In this document: in pieces, positions 12,301-25,466 of the stretch
How positions within the stretch are numbered: the stretch's first letter is position 1
How the letters are laid out: every line of letters begins with the position of its first letter
DNA from: Saccharina japonica
Lineage: Eukaryota > Sar > Phaeophyceae > Laminariales > Laminariaceae
NCBI GenBank assembly: GCA_008828725.1
Contig: MEHQ01003689.1
Span: 181,481 to 245,480, forward strand
Direction of reading: 5' to 3'
DNA length: 64,000 nt
Notes under the pieces: generated by a model
The model's input: the letters and a program-made list of their open reading frames with translations, nothing else
Database searches by the model: none
What the model was told of the DNA's origin: nothing
Position numbers and translations under genes: made by a program

Positions 12301-15300
12301 CCGAACGACCGACCGACCGATCGACCCGACCGAAAGAAGGAGCGCCGACCTACCGACCGACCGACAGACGACGCATGGTACGGTAGAGGTGCACCTGCAT
12401 ACAGGCCATGTTTTTTTGCCATATAAGGGTGGTCACTTGAGAAGCTCTATACTTCACCCATGGTATAACTGATTTTGGGAGGGCAAATGAACGTGCTATA
12501 TAACATACCAGGTACCCGATAGTGAACATACACAATCCCATTGTCCAACTAACTATTATAACAAAACGAATCTAACGCAACACGAGACTGAAATTCCGCA
12601 AGATTTTCGTAGGTTATAACCAAAAACGCATGGTACGGTAGAAATAGCACCATGTTTTTTTGGTGTCGAGGGTGGTCACTCGCTTGTTGAGGAGCTCAAT
12701 ACACGTCACTCAAAAAAACTGAATTGTTGAGAAAAATAGAAAGTGTGCCACCCGGCGCACAACCCGGTGGCCTGAGCATACACAATCAAAAATATGGCAA
12801 CACCCAAGAATGAAAAGACCGACAAGTTTGGGTTAAGGAGCCCGAATCATTCGGAAAAAAAAAAATGTTAAAAAGCGCTGCCTCTAATAATCGTAGCACG
12901 CGTCCCATTCAGAACCACGAAAAACAAATCCCACACTAATTCCAAGTACGCGGGGCCATTTCTTGAGGGGTTAAGGACCCCGTGCTGCAGAAAACGTTTC
13001 AGCCAAAAAAAAGTATACCTCTATCGTACATCGCACGGGTCAGACCGACCGACCGACCGACCGACCGACCAACAGACCGACCAACAGACTGACCGACCGA
13101 CAGACAGACCGTGCTCCACCCACCTACGCACACACACAAACTCACGAGAGTTGAAAATAACCAGGACTCTTCACGAGCCATGACCTCATAAAATACCCGC
13201 GGGCCAGGTCGGGACGTTTTTGTGATCTCACGGGCCGGGTCGGGGTCGGGGTCGGGGTCGGGTCGGGTCGGATCGGGTCGGGTCGGGTCGGGAACTATTC
13301 GGGTCAGGAGGTCTTCACAAGACTCTCACGGGTCGGGTGTCGAGCCGTCCTTACCCGGCCTATCCTGACCCGCGAGGTTTTGACCACGAGACTCGTGAGC
13401 AACCCCGCAAATGACGAATATCCTGCCACGCGAGTTCCTTTACGTTAGTAAGCGACACAGCTGTACCACCCGTACTGTCTATGGTATATATGCATACAAT
13501 ATTACACAACTCTGGCCCGTGATTATCTCGTAGGACACGTTTTGATGTGTCATACCAGGTATCAAGATTCCAAACGCGTATATACGTATTGCACTCCCGG
13601 CCACAAGCAGTGGCACTATTACTACGGAGGACCACAGTAAATAGGACCAAATTTCGTTAGTAAAAATAGGTAAATATATAGTTTTTTGTTACTAGTATTT
13701 ACTATGCCCCCCCCGTAATGATAATGCAAACTATAAAAAGATGAATCGGCAAGCGAAGCCAAGTGCGTGTTTGTCTTGCGGGCGGGGAGGGTTTCCACCC
13801 CATTGTCTGCGCCTCTGCATCTTCTCTAACTCCCTGCTGTAGTACGGGGAGGACATATATTACAAGTGGTCATGACAAAACGTGCTTATAAATGGTAAAA
13901 AATACTGGAATATACGAATATACCTGGTACAGGTTTTTGTTTTACTTTTATGTCATGGGTCCTGAGAACCAGGACCAAATATGCTAAGTAAAAATACTGG
14001 AATATATATATATACTAGGTGTTTGTGTATGGGATGGGTCCTGATAATCAGGACCAAATATCCCAAGTAAAAATATTGGAATATACCTGGTATAGGTTTT
14101 TGTTTTATGTGACGGGTCCTGATAGTCAGGACAAAATATGCTAAGTAAAAATACTGGTGTTTGTGTATGTGATGGGTCCTGATAATCAGGACCAACTATG
14201 CTAAGTAAAAACACTGGAATATATATATATAATAGGTGTTTGTGTATGTGATGGGTCCTGATAATCAGGACCAAATATGCTAAGTAAAAATACTGGAATA
14301 TATAGGTGTTTGTGTATGTGATGGGTCCTGATAATCAGGACCAAATATGCTAAGTAAAAGTACTGGAATATATATTATAGGTGTTTGTGTATGTGGTGGG
14401 TCCTGATAACCAGGACAAAAGACGTATGCCAAATAAAAATACTGGAATACATATATATAATACGACGTAGGTGTTTGTGTATGTGATGGGTCCTGGTAAT
14501 CAGGACCAAGTATGCTAAGTATAAATCCTGGAATATATAGGTGTTCGTCTATATACGTGACGGGTCCTGATAACCAGGACCAAATATGCTACTGTAGATA
14601 AAAGTACTGGAATGTATAGGTTTGTGTCTAAAATATGTGACGGGTCCTGATAATCAGGAGGAAATACGTTATAAGTAAAAATAGTGGAATACATATAAGG
14701 TTTTTTTTGTGTACGTAATGGCTTTTGACAACGCATCTCCGGGGTCACACATATAGTAGGCTCTTCGACATGAATACACCCCACCCCACCCCACCCTATC
14801 CACGACGGTATATAAACACAAGCCTCTGTCTTTTTTTTCTCGTGAGAAAAGCATTCAGGACTTTTTTTTTTTCATCCCCTCGTCGATTCGCTCTGAATTG
14901 TACTTTTTTTTTTGTGTTCCGTATAGGTTCTATTTACTATAGGTTCCCCGTGACACTATTATACCTACAAAAGAACGTACGTACGTATGTCGTACATACT
15001 GCATGTACTACTGCCGTATATATGTATCAGCACACATTGGTCGCCCCGGTGGGCTATAGCAGGTAACCACGAAGCTGTTAGCGTCAGATCGCGAGTTCGA
15101 GCCCCGCCCGAGTGCATGCTCGTAGGACTTTTTTCTGCAAAAATAATCTTGAATAGCGGAAAGCGCGAGAGCGGTGAGTTAGCAAAATATCGATGAAAAT
15201 GACGAGCGTTGGGAAGGCTGAACCCTTGCGCGATAAAAAGTCAAGGCAAGAACCGTAGTGGGGGCGGAGGGGAGGAGCCTACTTTGTGACCCCGGATCTG

Positions 15301-16472
15301 AGTTACGACTAGGGAGGGAGAGACGGAAGTGCGAAGAATAATGAAATGGGATGGAGAAAATAAATAAAAATAAATATATATATATATACCGACGTCCCTT
15401 GTTCGGAGTTGGTACCGGTTCGTTGTAGTCAATAATTGGGGGGAAAAGTTGTGCGCAGGAGTTTGAGGTCCCTTATGTACCGTTTTCCCTTTTCGGTACC
15501 ATAACCCTTCTAGGACTGGAGTCCCGTTTTGGGGACAAATCACTTAGAATTAGAGTGGTGTGTCCCTTAAACGGGACTGCAGTCCTAAAAGGGTTGAGGG
15601 ATACTGTTGTTTTGTTACCAACAATATTCGGTTATATTTTCTACGTCCTTGTTAAATAGCTACACGACGGGCTGTCATACGTATTCGCGTGCCAATAGTG
15701 ACGTGTCATACTATAAGATAACGGTTCAGCGGAAAGAGATAGAACATACGTAGCCCGCTTTTCCGTTTGACGAACCCTGGGCTCGAAACGTGATTTTTAT
15801 TCGAAAACCGTGCTATGAGAAACCTCTTACCACGCGTACCGCCTCGAAAAAGAAACCATGCGTGTTGGTCACGTGATGGCGGCAACGCGGCAACTGTCAT
15901 CTGGTACGTACCTACCAATTTCCACGAGAGCTACATAGCACACGTTCTTGTATTTATTTATTTTTCAATGCCATTTATTATCTTCGCACTTCTGTCTCTC
16001 TCCCTCCATACTAGTCGTAACTCAGATCCGGGGTCACAAAGCAGGCTCTTCTCCCTCCTCCCCACTACGGTTCTTGCCTTGATTTTTATCGCGCCAGAGG
16101 GTTCAACATTCCTCAAGCTCGTCGATTTTCATCTGAATTTTGCTAACTCACGCTCTCGCGCTTTCACGCTAGTCAAGATATTCTTTTGCGAGAAAAAGTC
16201 CCTACGAGGCATGCACTACGGGGGGGGCTCGAACTCGTGACCTTGACGCTAACAAGCTTCGTGGTTACCTGCTAGCCCACCGGGGCGACCGGCTACTGTA
16301 CTGGATTAACTGCTGTAATAATTTCAGTATAGTACACCTTTTGGGGGGGGTAAGTTAGCCTGTGATCACGGGAATTGACCGCGTCAAGTGCTGGATTCGT
16401 ACGGACAGATGGAGGCACTGGATACAGAGACCGGCACGGCTTTTAATGTGAAGACAACAACAACAGCAACAA

Positions 16473-16559
<87 letters not shown>

Positions 16560-19500
16560 CGCACAACAACAACAACAACAACAACTATTTAAGTATTTGT
16601 TTCGCTGTCGTTCGTACCTATGCCAATGGGAAAGCAAAGTTGGCAATCGATCTTTGAAATATTTGCCTGGAATCTTCAGGCTGAAGATCCGCTCGTACCC
16701 CGCTGTGGGAAAAAAGGAAAAAACAGTTTGATTTTTTTCTTATTTTTTTCAAACGGCTGCAGGCGGCGCAATTTGCCTTTTCTTGTTGCAAATCGTCAAC
16801 ACCCTGATAAAAATCAGCTCGTGCGACGATAGACCTTCGATTTCGACGATAGACTGAGCCCACGGCCAACCCGCTTCGGGTCGGGCAAGGCCAACGAGTG
16901 TAGATGACGGCCTCGAAGGTATAAGGTGGATCCATTGTCTAGGAGGCGAGAGATTGCCGGCGGCGTCCTACGCTCTTCTCCAAAAACCCGAAAAAAAAAA
17001 GTATTTTTTGCCATTTGAGACGGATCGAGAAATTTTGTCATCTGTTTTATGCACACCAGCAGCCAATTGTTTGTTTATCAGACGCCTCGCCAGCGCCCGC
17101 CACATATCACCGGGCATGGTGTGAACACGGTGACCCTAGGATGGGTCGGAGCCCGTAACGAGCGCACCGCGTTAATAATTAATGACGCAGTCGTTGGTTT
17201 CGTCGATCCATGTCTGTCGAGGACTCGGAATCTCGCCGCTTCGAATTAACATCCGCCTGAGTTTTTCTCAAGCCGATCTTGCCCCAACATCGGCCCCATA
17301 ATTGCCTTTTTCGGGCTTTTCCAAAATTCGGGAATATTCCGTTTTAAGAACCGGTCCCATAGCAAACTTGTTCTGGAAAAATCTGGCGGGTATCTTAGGA
17401 ATTCAAACTTTTTAGGGTAACTTCGCTTTCCCATTGGCATAGGTCTTAGGTCGTGTCACTTCTACTCCCCAGGTCACCTCGCAGTTTTTTTTTCTGGGCC
17501 CTTGGCAACCCGCTCCCCCGCCCCTACTCCCCCGAGCGGGGCAAAGCCAAATTAATATATATATACAGTGGGTACCCTCTTAACGATAGTAGATTTATCT
17601 CTTATCCACAGTGAGAATATATAGGTTTTCGTAATGTAGGCGGGTCCAGCCGATTCGGTCTCTCTTAAACCTTATAGGACTGGAGTCCCGTTTTGGGGAC
17701 TAATTACTTAGAATTAGAGTGATTTGTCCCCAAAACGGGACTGCAGTTCTAAAAGGGTTAACTATGCTATTCTCTTATATAGGGTACCCTCTGTTAAGTC
17801 GGGGTACCCACTGTATACATGTATGTATATATATCGTAGTAACAGAACGAAACAATATACGTCGTACAGCCATGTTGCGAAACTCAACAAGAGAGAAAAA
17901 CGGACCAAAAAAAAACGAAAACAAGAAGAGCCGAAATACGACACAAAACAAACCAACGAAAAAATAAAAAGAGACATGTGGATACCAGGTCCCCTTCCCC
18001 TAGATAGTACCGCCTCATTACACACAAGTTCAAGGTCAACCAGAGGTTGCCCACTCCGTTCCGTGAAGACCCGAGACACCAACCCACCTCGGTGTGTCCT
18101 CCACACCACAACCACATAAGAGAGAACCTGCCAGGGGCTCCGCCCCACATTGGCGTCGTCGGCAGGACTCTTTCATCGGTGTTGGTGCGCAGCTCGGTCG
18201 CAATAGAGCGCTAATTTTTCGTCGCGGCTCCGCCCCACAGACAAAAACAAAAAAAAACGAAAAAAACAACAACACGACGCACAAAAAAAAACTAGACTAA
18301 ACTAAACTAACAGACAAGACAAGACAAACTAACAAAGAACTCACACTGCTGCAACGAATTGTAACTCACGTGGTATCTGTGGATGAAAGGGTGTACGCAT
18401 CCCAGTTGTAGAGTATTTCTGTGCGGGGACCGTCTCCGCTGTCCCCTGTCCCCTCCACGGCAACGCCTGTCAGCCAGTCCCAGTGGTCGACACCATCCAG
18501 GGCACCAGCACTATAGACGAGTACATATAGTTGGGTATCCAAGGTGGTGCAAGGGGAAATCGAACGGGGGGGGGGCGTCGGAGAACAGTGGGAATGACAC
18601 ATGAATTTTCGTCGAGGCCGTGTATCATATATACCATGGTACTAATCTATCGTATCATAGCTACAAAATGTGACGACCGCATTATTCAAAAGGTTTTCAA
18701 GGCGTTAGAATCTAGGGGAAACATATCAGACGGGGGAGCGTCGGAGCAGCAGCAGGTAGTAAAAATGTTAACATGTACGTATTATACGTATATGGTATAG
18801 TCAGGCGTATTCATATATGCCAGAAACCTCCTTAGCCGAAGTCGTGCTGTGACGCGTGCTACGATAGAGGCACCGTTTTTGGCTGAAATATTTTTGGGAT
18901 GATCGGGCTCCTTAACCCAAATTCGCCTCCCGAAACTTGCATTTGGTTATTTCCACATTTTCACATTTTCCATATTGCATATACCTAGCTCATGGGATGG
19001 TTGACCGGGTGGCACTTTTATTTTGTTCGGAACTATGGTTGTTTCTGGTGAGGTGTGGAGCTCCTTAGGTGAGGAGCTCAAGCTCAGACAAAACACGGTG
19101 CGCCTCTATCGTAGCATTCGTCCTGTGCGCACCGTGGAAGTAAAATTTACTTGAAAAATAATGGAAACGTTTTTACTTCGGTGGAAACGTTCATGGAAGT
19201 AAACTTCAAAAGCACAGTATTGTGGTAGACCGTGCATGCGGGGACACCTACAACAATATCCCCGGGTGGGGATAAAATAAAGTGCCATCCCCTGTAAAAA
19301 CGCCTCCACAATCTTCAACCCCCGAAGTAGGGGGGGCGCCGGAGAAAAAAAATACGTTAAAACGCGCCGGGAGAAAAAAAAAAAAAAAAAAACTCCATTT
19401 GACGGTGTAGTACTTCTTGTGGATGAAAATTAGGTAACGTTCTTGAGTTTTTTGTTTTTTTGTTTTTTGTCCATCCGATGTATTATCCTCGCCCTTCTAT

Positions 19501-22500
19501 TCTCTCTCCCTCATTTATAGTCGTAACTCAGACCCGGGGTCACTAAGTAGGCTTTTCTCCCCGCCCTCCCCACTACGGTACGTGCCTTGCATTTTTTATC
19601 GCGAGAAGATGTTACGTAGCACTTTCTTCCCTCGTCAACAAGTCTTGTCGAATTGTGCTTACCCACGCTATAACATGCGCTCTCGACAGCTGGTGTCATT
19701 TAAGCATAAAATCCTCCATACGGAGACTCGAACCCTCGACTTCCAACTCAACAGGCTTCGTGGTTACCTGCTGAACCACCGGGGCGACCTGGCTACTTTA
19801 TAGTATGGATTACTATGTTTTTTAAATGGCGTTGTATAGTACGGTAGGCGTAGGTGAATGTGCGAATACACGGGGGTCCGGGTGTCGCGGGATATAATAC
19901 GAAAACGATTTTGTCTCCGTAGGGAAAATGATGCATTTTTTTGTTGCCGAGCTTTTTTTCGCAACCATTTTCAAGAGGAAGGGCGACGCATGCTACGATA
20001 GAGGTGCACCTGAATACAGTACATTTGCTGAACTCCTCCTCCTCCTCCTCGTCCTCCTCCTCCTCCTCCTCGCGTGAGGAGCTCCATACTAATAGCAAGT
20101 CAAAAACTGGGGGTAAATAGGACCTACGGGGGGTAAATAGGAGAAACTAATAGGAGGATAAACTATTACGGGGGGTAAATAGGACCTACGGTATATTCCC
20201 ATATTTTTACAAACAATAGTTGGTTCTCTTAGGGCCCCCGTTTTAACGAAGAAGAAAAAAAATCAATTTGAAAAAAAACAAAATCAAATCCGCTTTTCAT
20301 TGGTCAACACACGCACCAGCACCAAAGATTAGGATCTTGGGGCATAATAGTTGGTGCTGGTGCGTGTGTTGACCAATGAAAAGCGAATTTGGATTTTATT
20401 TTTCGTAATTGAATTTATTTCATACTCGTTAATTCGGGCCCTTACCTATGCCCCCCCACCATGAACAACCTCATGACCTACAGTTACAGTAGTAGTAAGT
20501 ATACCCTGGAAAAATATCTGGAACACAAGTTTTTGGAATCTTTTGAAGAAGACTGAAAGTCGGACAATTTTGGGTCCAGGAGCTCAAAACTATCGTTCCG
20601 AAAACGTTTCAGCGAAAACGTGCTGTACACCATCTATCATACGTATCGTAGCAAGCACTTGTCTGCAGCACTTACTTGTTTCGTTTCAGGCTCCCGCACT
20701 CCCACAAAACAATAATTCGTTGCCCCGCGTCCCTTTCACCCGTCGCTCCCGTGGTAAAAACGCACCATCCCATACCCTCGGTCAGTGTGGACGTGTACGT
20801 ACGACGCACGGTATATACTACAGTATATAAGGTAGAATTTCACCATGTTTTCTTCCGAGCGTGTGGGTGGTCACTTCACGAGCTCTATCTATATGACCCC
20901 GCCCGTGGTAATGTTCGGAGGGGAAATAAAAATTGTTACCCGACGAGCATTACCATGGCCCTTACCCCCTTGAGAACTGGTCTCACGAACTTGGGGGAAA
21001 ACTATTTGGAATTAGTATGGGACATATTTTTCGCAGTTCTGAATGGGTCAAGTGTGAAATGCTTATTACGTAGCGGGAAGTAGACATACAGAAGGAAGCT
21101 ACACTTTGCGCATACAGCAGTAGGGTTCCTTTGTTCCCGTGGTTTTCTGTTTTCGGGAATGTTATGGGTGATCAACGTTGAAACTCGTGCCGCGCACATT
21201 GTCGGATAACAAAAGATGATACCAATATAAATTAACAATATTGTTGATGAATCTTGGCGGGAAGCAGACATAGAAGGGTGTTCGACTGCTGTACGCATAG
21301 GTTTCCGTGGTTTCCGTGGCTTTCTGCTTTCGGGAATGTTATGAGTGATCAACGTTGAAACTCATGCCGCGCACATTGTCGGATGGCAAAGATAATAATA
21401 ATAATAATAAAAATATTGCCAACACAAGAATGAACAATTTCGACGATTTTCGGTTGAGAAGCCCGGTCATTCAGATTTGGTTTCAGCCAAAAAGCGGTAT
21501 ACCTCTAATGTGGCACGCTTCATACGCACTATTTCCAAGTTGTTTCAAGCCAAAAAGCGGTATACCTCTATCGTAGCACGCTTCATACGCACTATTTCCA
21601 AGTTGTTTCCAGCCAAAAAGCGGTATACCTCTATCGTAGCACGCTTCATACGCACTATTTCCAAGTTTTTTCCAGCCAAAAAGCGGTATACCTCTATCGT
21701 AGCACGCTTCATACGCACTATTTCCAAGTTGTTTCCAGCCAAAAAGCGGTATACCTCTATCGTGGCACGATTCATACGCACTATTTCCAAGTTGTTTCAA
21801 GCCAAAAAGCGGTATACCTCTATCGTACCACGCTTCATACGCACTATTTCCAAGTTGTTTCCGGCCGAAAAGCGGTATACCTCTATCGTAGCACGCTTCA
21901 TACGCACTATTTCCAAGTTGTTTCCAGCCAAAAAGCGGTATACCTCTATCGTAGCACGCTTCATACGCACTATTTCCAAGTCCTTTCAAGCCAAAAAGCG
22001 GTATACCTCTATCGTAGCACGCTTCATACGCACTATTTCCAAGTAGTTTCAAGCCAAAAAGCGGTATACCTCTATCGTAGCACGCTTCATACGCACTATT
22101 TCCAAGTTGTTTTCAGCCAACAATGGTTGACGCATGCTACTACATTACGGCAGAGGTGCGCCATGCCTTTTTTTTTTTCTTTTTTTTTTTTGGTGTTTCT
22201 GTCATTTCTCCGAATCTCTTTCGAGCCTCATCTCCAACTTGTTTGTGATGGTGGTCACTTGAGGGGAGAGCTCTGTATCTCCTCGCCCAGAAACTGATTT
22301 ATTATGGACGAAAAAAAAAAAAAAAAAACTGCTACATATGTATGTATGTTCGATATCATGGCTCAAGTACCAAGTACACAAAACGAAGTATATGTGCCCC
22401 CCATGCTTTTGATAATACAATAGGTACAGTAGATCAGATTGTTCGTGGTGTGTGGGGGGGGCAATAATTAATTAATTTCGCGAAAGAGGGAAAATAAGTA

Positions 22501-25389
22501 GTACGCTGTTCGTCGTATGAGGGGGGTATAATTCCTTAATTTCGCGAAAGAGGGAAAACAAAAATATCGCAAAAGACGAGCATGAAATTCCGACGATTTC
22601 GGCATATCCTACTACGGAGGACCACAGTAAATAGGACCAATTTTTATTGCTAAAAATAGGTTTAATGTATAGGTTTTAGTGTTTACCGCAGGTCCTATTT
22701 ACTATGGTTCCCCATAATAGCACCTTGAGAACTGGTCCCCCGAAATAGGGGGACAAACTACTTGTAATTAGTGTGGGGATTTGTTTCGTTTTTTTTCAGT
22801 TCTGAGTGGGTTAGGGCTCGTTTTAACGAAGAAGGAAAAAATTCAATTTGGAAAAAAAAAAATCAAATCCGCTTTTCATTGGTCAACACACGCACCAGCA
22901 CCAAAGATTAGGATCTTGGGGCATAATAGTTGGTGCTGGTGCGTGTGTTGACCAATGAAAAGCGGCTTTGAATATTTTTTTTTCCAAATTGAATTTTTTC
23001 TTCTTCGTTAAAACGGGCCCTTAAGGGGCCCGATAGCTCACAAAAACGGTGTTCTGCCATAGAGTTGCTCGTATCTCCATCGTATTATGGCACGCGTCAG
23101 TTATATTAAAAAAAAAAAAAAAAAAAAGTACTCGTAGTTGTAAAAAAAAAAATCACACGCACTGCTACGGGGAAACAGCCTCGAACATTTCCGAGCCTCT
23201 GCGGCAAAACGTGTTACGAAGTTCCCGAGTTTGCGTAGTTTCTCGACTATAGTAACAGACTGGTGCTACGTACGGCGGTAGAGGGGGCACCCCCCTTTTT
23301 CATTGCCACGTTTACCCCATTACGGGTGGGCTAATGTAGTAAACACTAGTAAATAGGACCGACAGTACACACAAAAACCTATATATTTCCCTATGTTTAC
23401 TGACAATATCTGGTGCTATTTACTAGTGTTTACTATGGTCCCCCCTGTAATACTCGGGCGAGTGGCTCTCTGTACCTCACTCAGTAGACGCGCAGGAATA
23501 TGTGGTTGTCGCAGAGTACAACGCGTGCTACGATAGAGGCGCGTATGTAGAGGTAATACCTTTTTGGGGGGGGGGGTGGTGGTGGAGATGATGGTGGTGC
23601 AGCTTCTACCCACTCTCCCGAGTGTTTCGCTTGTCTTGACACCCTGGTGGCCGTGTTGGTGTTGTTGGTGTTGCTTGCAGTGGTGGTGGTGGTAGTGGTG
23701 GTTCAACCTGCTACCCACTCCCAAGCATTGTGATTTTTTTTCGTTTTTCTTTTCTTTTCGACACCCTTGCACCCTTTGACCTCCACCATTGCTGTATTTT
23801 CGTGTTTTTACCCTTACAATAGTCCCAAGCTGCTGTGGACTTTTTACGTACTCGTATGAATACCAGGCAAAAGTAAAGCACCGGTATAAAACGTAAAGCC
23901 CCATGCTGCTTCAAGCTGCAATGTGATGTATATACTCCCCCCGAAACGATGTACTCCCCTGAACGATGTTCGGCTTTCGGGGCATCGGCGTGATTCTCCT
24001 TGCCGCTGCCTCGGCCGCTGCTGTATTGGCTGCTGCTGCTGCTCTGGCTGCTTTTTCTTAGGGCTGTTTACGAGACCGCCCCCGCCTTGTTGATCTGAAT
24101 GACGGGGACATCGGGATTTCCTTCTTGTGTTGCGATGTGTTGTGTCGTATGCTTGGGCCGTGGGATTGCTGGTCGGGTGTATACGCGTAGCACTTTTGTT
24201 TTCCCTTTCCTGCAAAATCATCCGTTTTGAGTGAGGTGTAGAGCTCCTCTCAAAGTAATAAGTAGCCACCCTTCGAAGGCAGAAACACGGTGCACCTCCA
24301 CCCGTAGCATGCGTCGTGCACAGCAAGAACAACATGGCGGTGAATATCTCGATGGCGTGAATCGTTTATGATAGGAGACCTGTGATATAAGACCGCCGAG
24401 AGATAGGGAGGCCGCTCGACGGAGTGTGGCTCTCCTCCGCTGAAAACTGTTGGACCCTCCTGCCGTACCACCAGTCAACACGCCCTATTCGGCGCATGGT
24501 GCGTACGGTATTTGTATGCTTGAATTTGAGACAAATGTTGGGCTGGCGCAACAGTAGAGCAGCATCATCGAAAAGGAGCCCAGGTCTTTTTTTTTTAATA
24601 TATTTGTTTTTGTTTGCCCATCCCATTTATTATCTTCGCACTTCTGTCTCTCTTCCCCTCCCCAGCCGTAACTCAGATCCGGGGTCGTAAAGTAAGCTCT
24701 TCTCCCTCCTCCCCCACTACGGTCCTTGCCTTGATTTTTATCGCGCAGAGGGTTCATTCAGCCTTCCCGACGCTCGTCGATTTTCATCGAAATTTGCCAA
24801 CTCACGGTCTCGCGCTTTCCGCTACTCGTAATCAAGATATTTATAGTTTGTTTGCGATAAAAAAAAAAACACCTACGAACGGTGTAGACTGCATTGAAAA
24901 CTCGCATTTCAAAATGAAGAACTGCACTGTCTGCTCTATCGTTCGATTGTGTTATATTTCTATTTATTTTCGTGCACAGGTCGTCCCTTAACGGCCAAAC
25001 GCATGGAAGCGAGTTCTAACTGTGGTGGTGGTCGGTAGCATCCAAACCATCAGCGCTACGAGTAGCGAGGCTACCGGCGTGTCGGAAGGGGTCAGACAGC
25101 GCCAGAATTGATGCAACGACGCGTGCTACGGTAGAGGTATCACTTTTTGGCTGAACCGTTTTCCGAACGATCGGGCTCCTTAACCCAAATTCGTCGGACT
25201 TTCATTTTTGTGACGAAATTAGTTTCAGAGTATACTTCGGTCAAGAGATTTCTTATCCGGCAGCGCTTTTATTTTCCTCCAAAATCGTTTTTTCGGTGAG
25301 GTATGAAGCTCCTTAGGTGAGGAGCCCAGACAAAACATGGTGCACCTCTATTGTAGTAGCATGCGTCCAACAACAACAACAACAACAGC

Positions 25390-25466
<77 letters not shown>

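Noticed and set aside
13953-14274. Minus-strand proteins with repeated DYQDPSHTQT
   Set aside because: Product of the family C-derived tandem array.
15815-16240. 141-codon plus-strand frame
   Set aside because: Its second half is SINE S1 read in the antisense direction; similar frames occur in other S1 copies.
16355-16657. Poly-Thr, poly-Val, poly-Cys and poly-Leu frames
   Set aside because: Translations of the (CAA)n microsatellite.
17762-18148. 128-codon minus-strand frame as a sulfatase exon
   Set aside because: No sulfatase similarity; exons 9 and 10 join exactly without it, and part of it overlaps an LTR-like remnant.
21477-22052. Two overlapping 189-codon frames on opposite strands
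   Set aside because: They exist only because the 63-bp tandem unit has no stop in those frames; repeats of KKRYTSIVARFIRTISK are a product of the array, not a gene.
21478-22110. CRISPR array
   Set aside because: Units are contiguous with no unique spacers, and the genome is eukaryotic.
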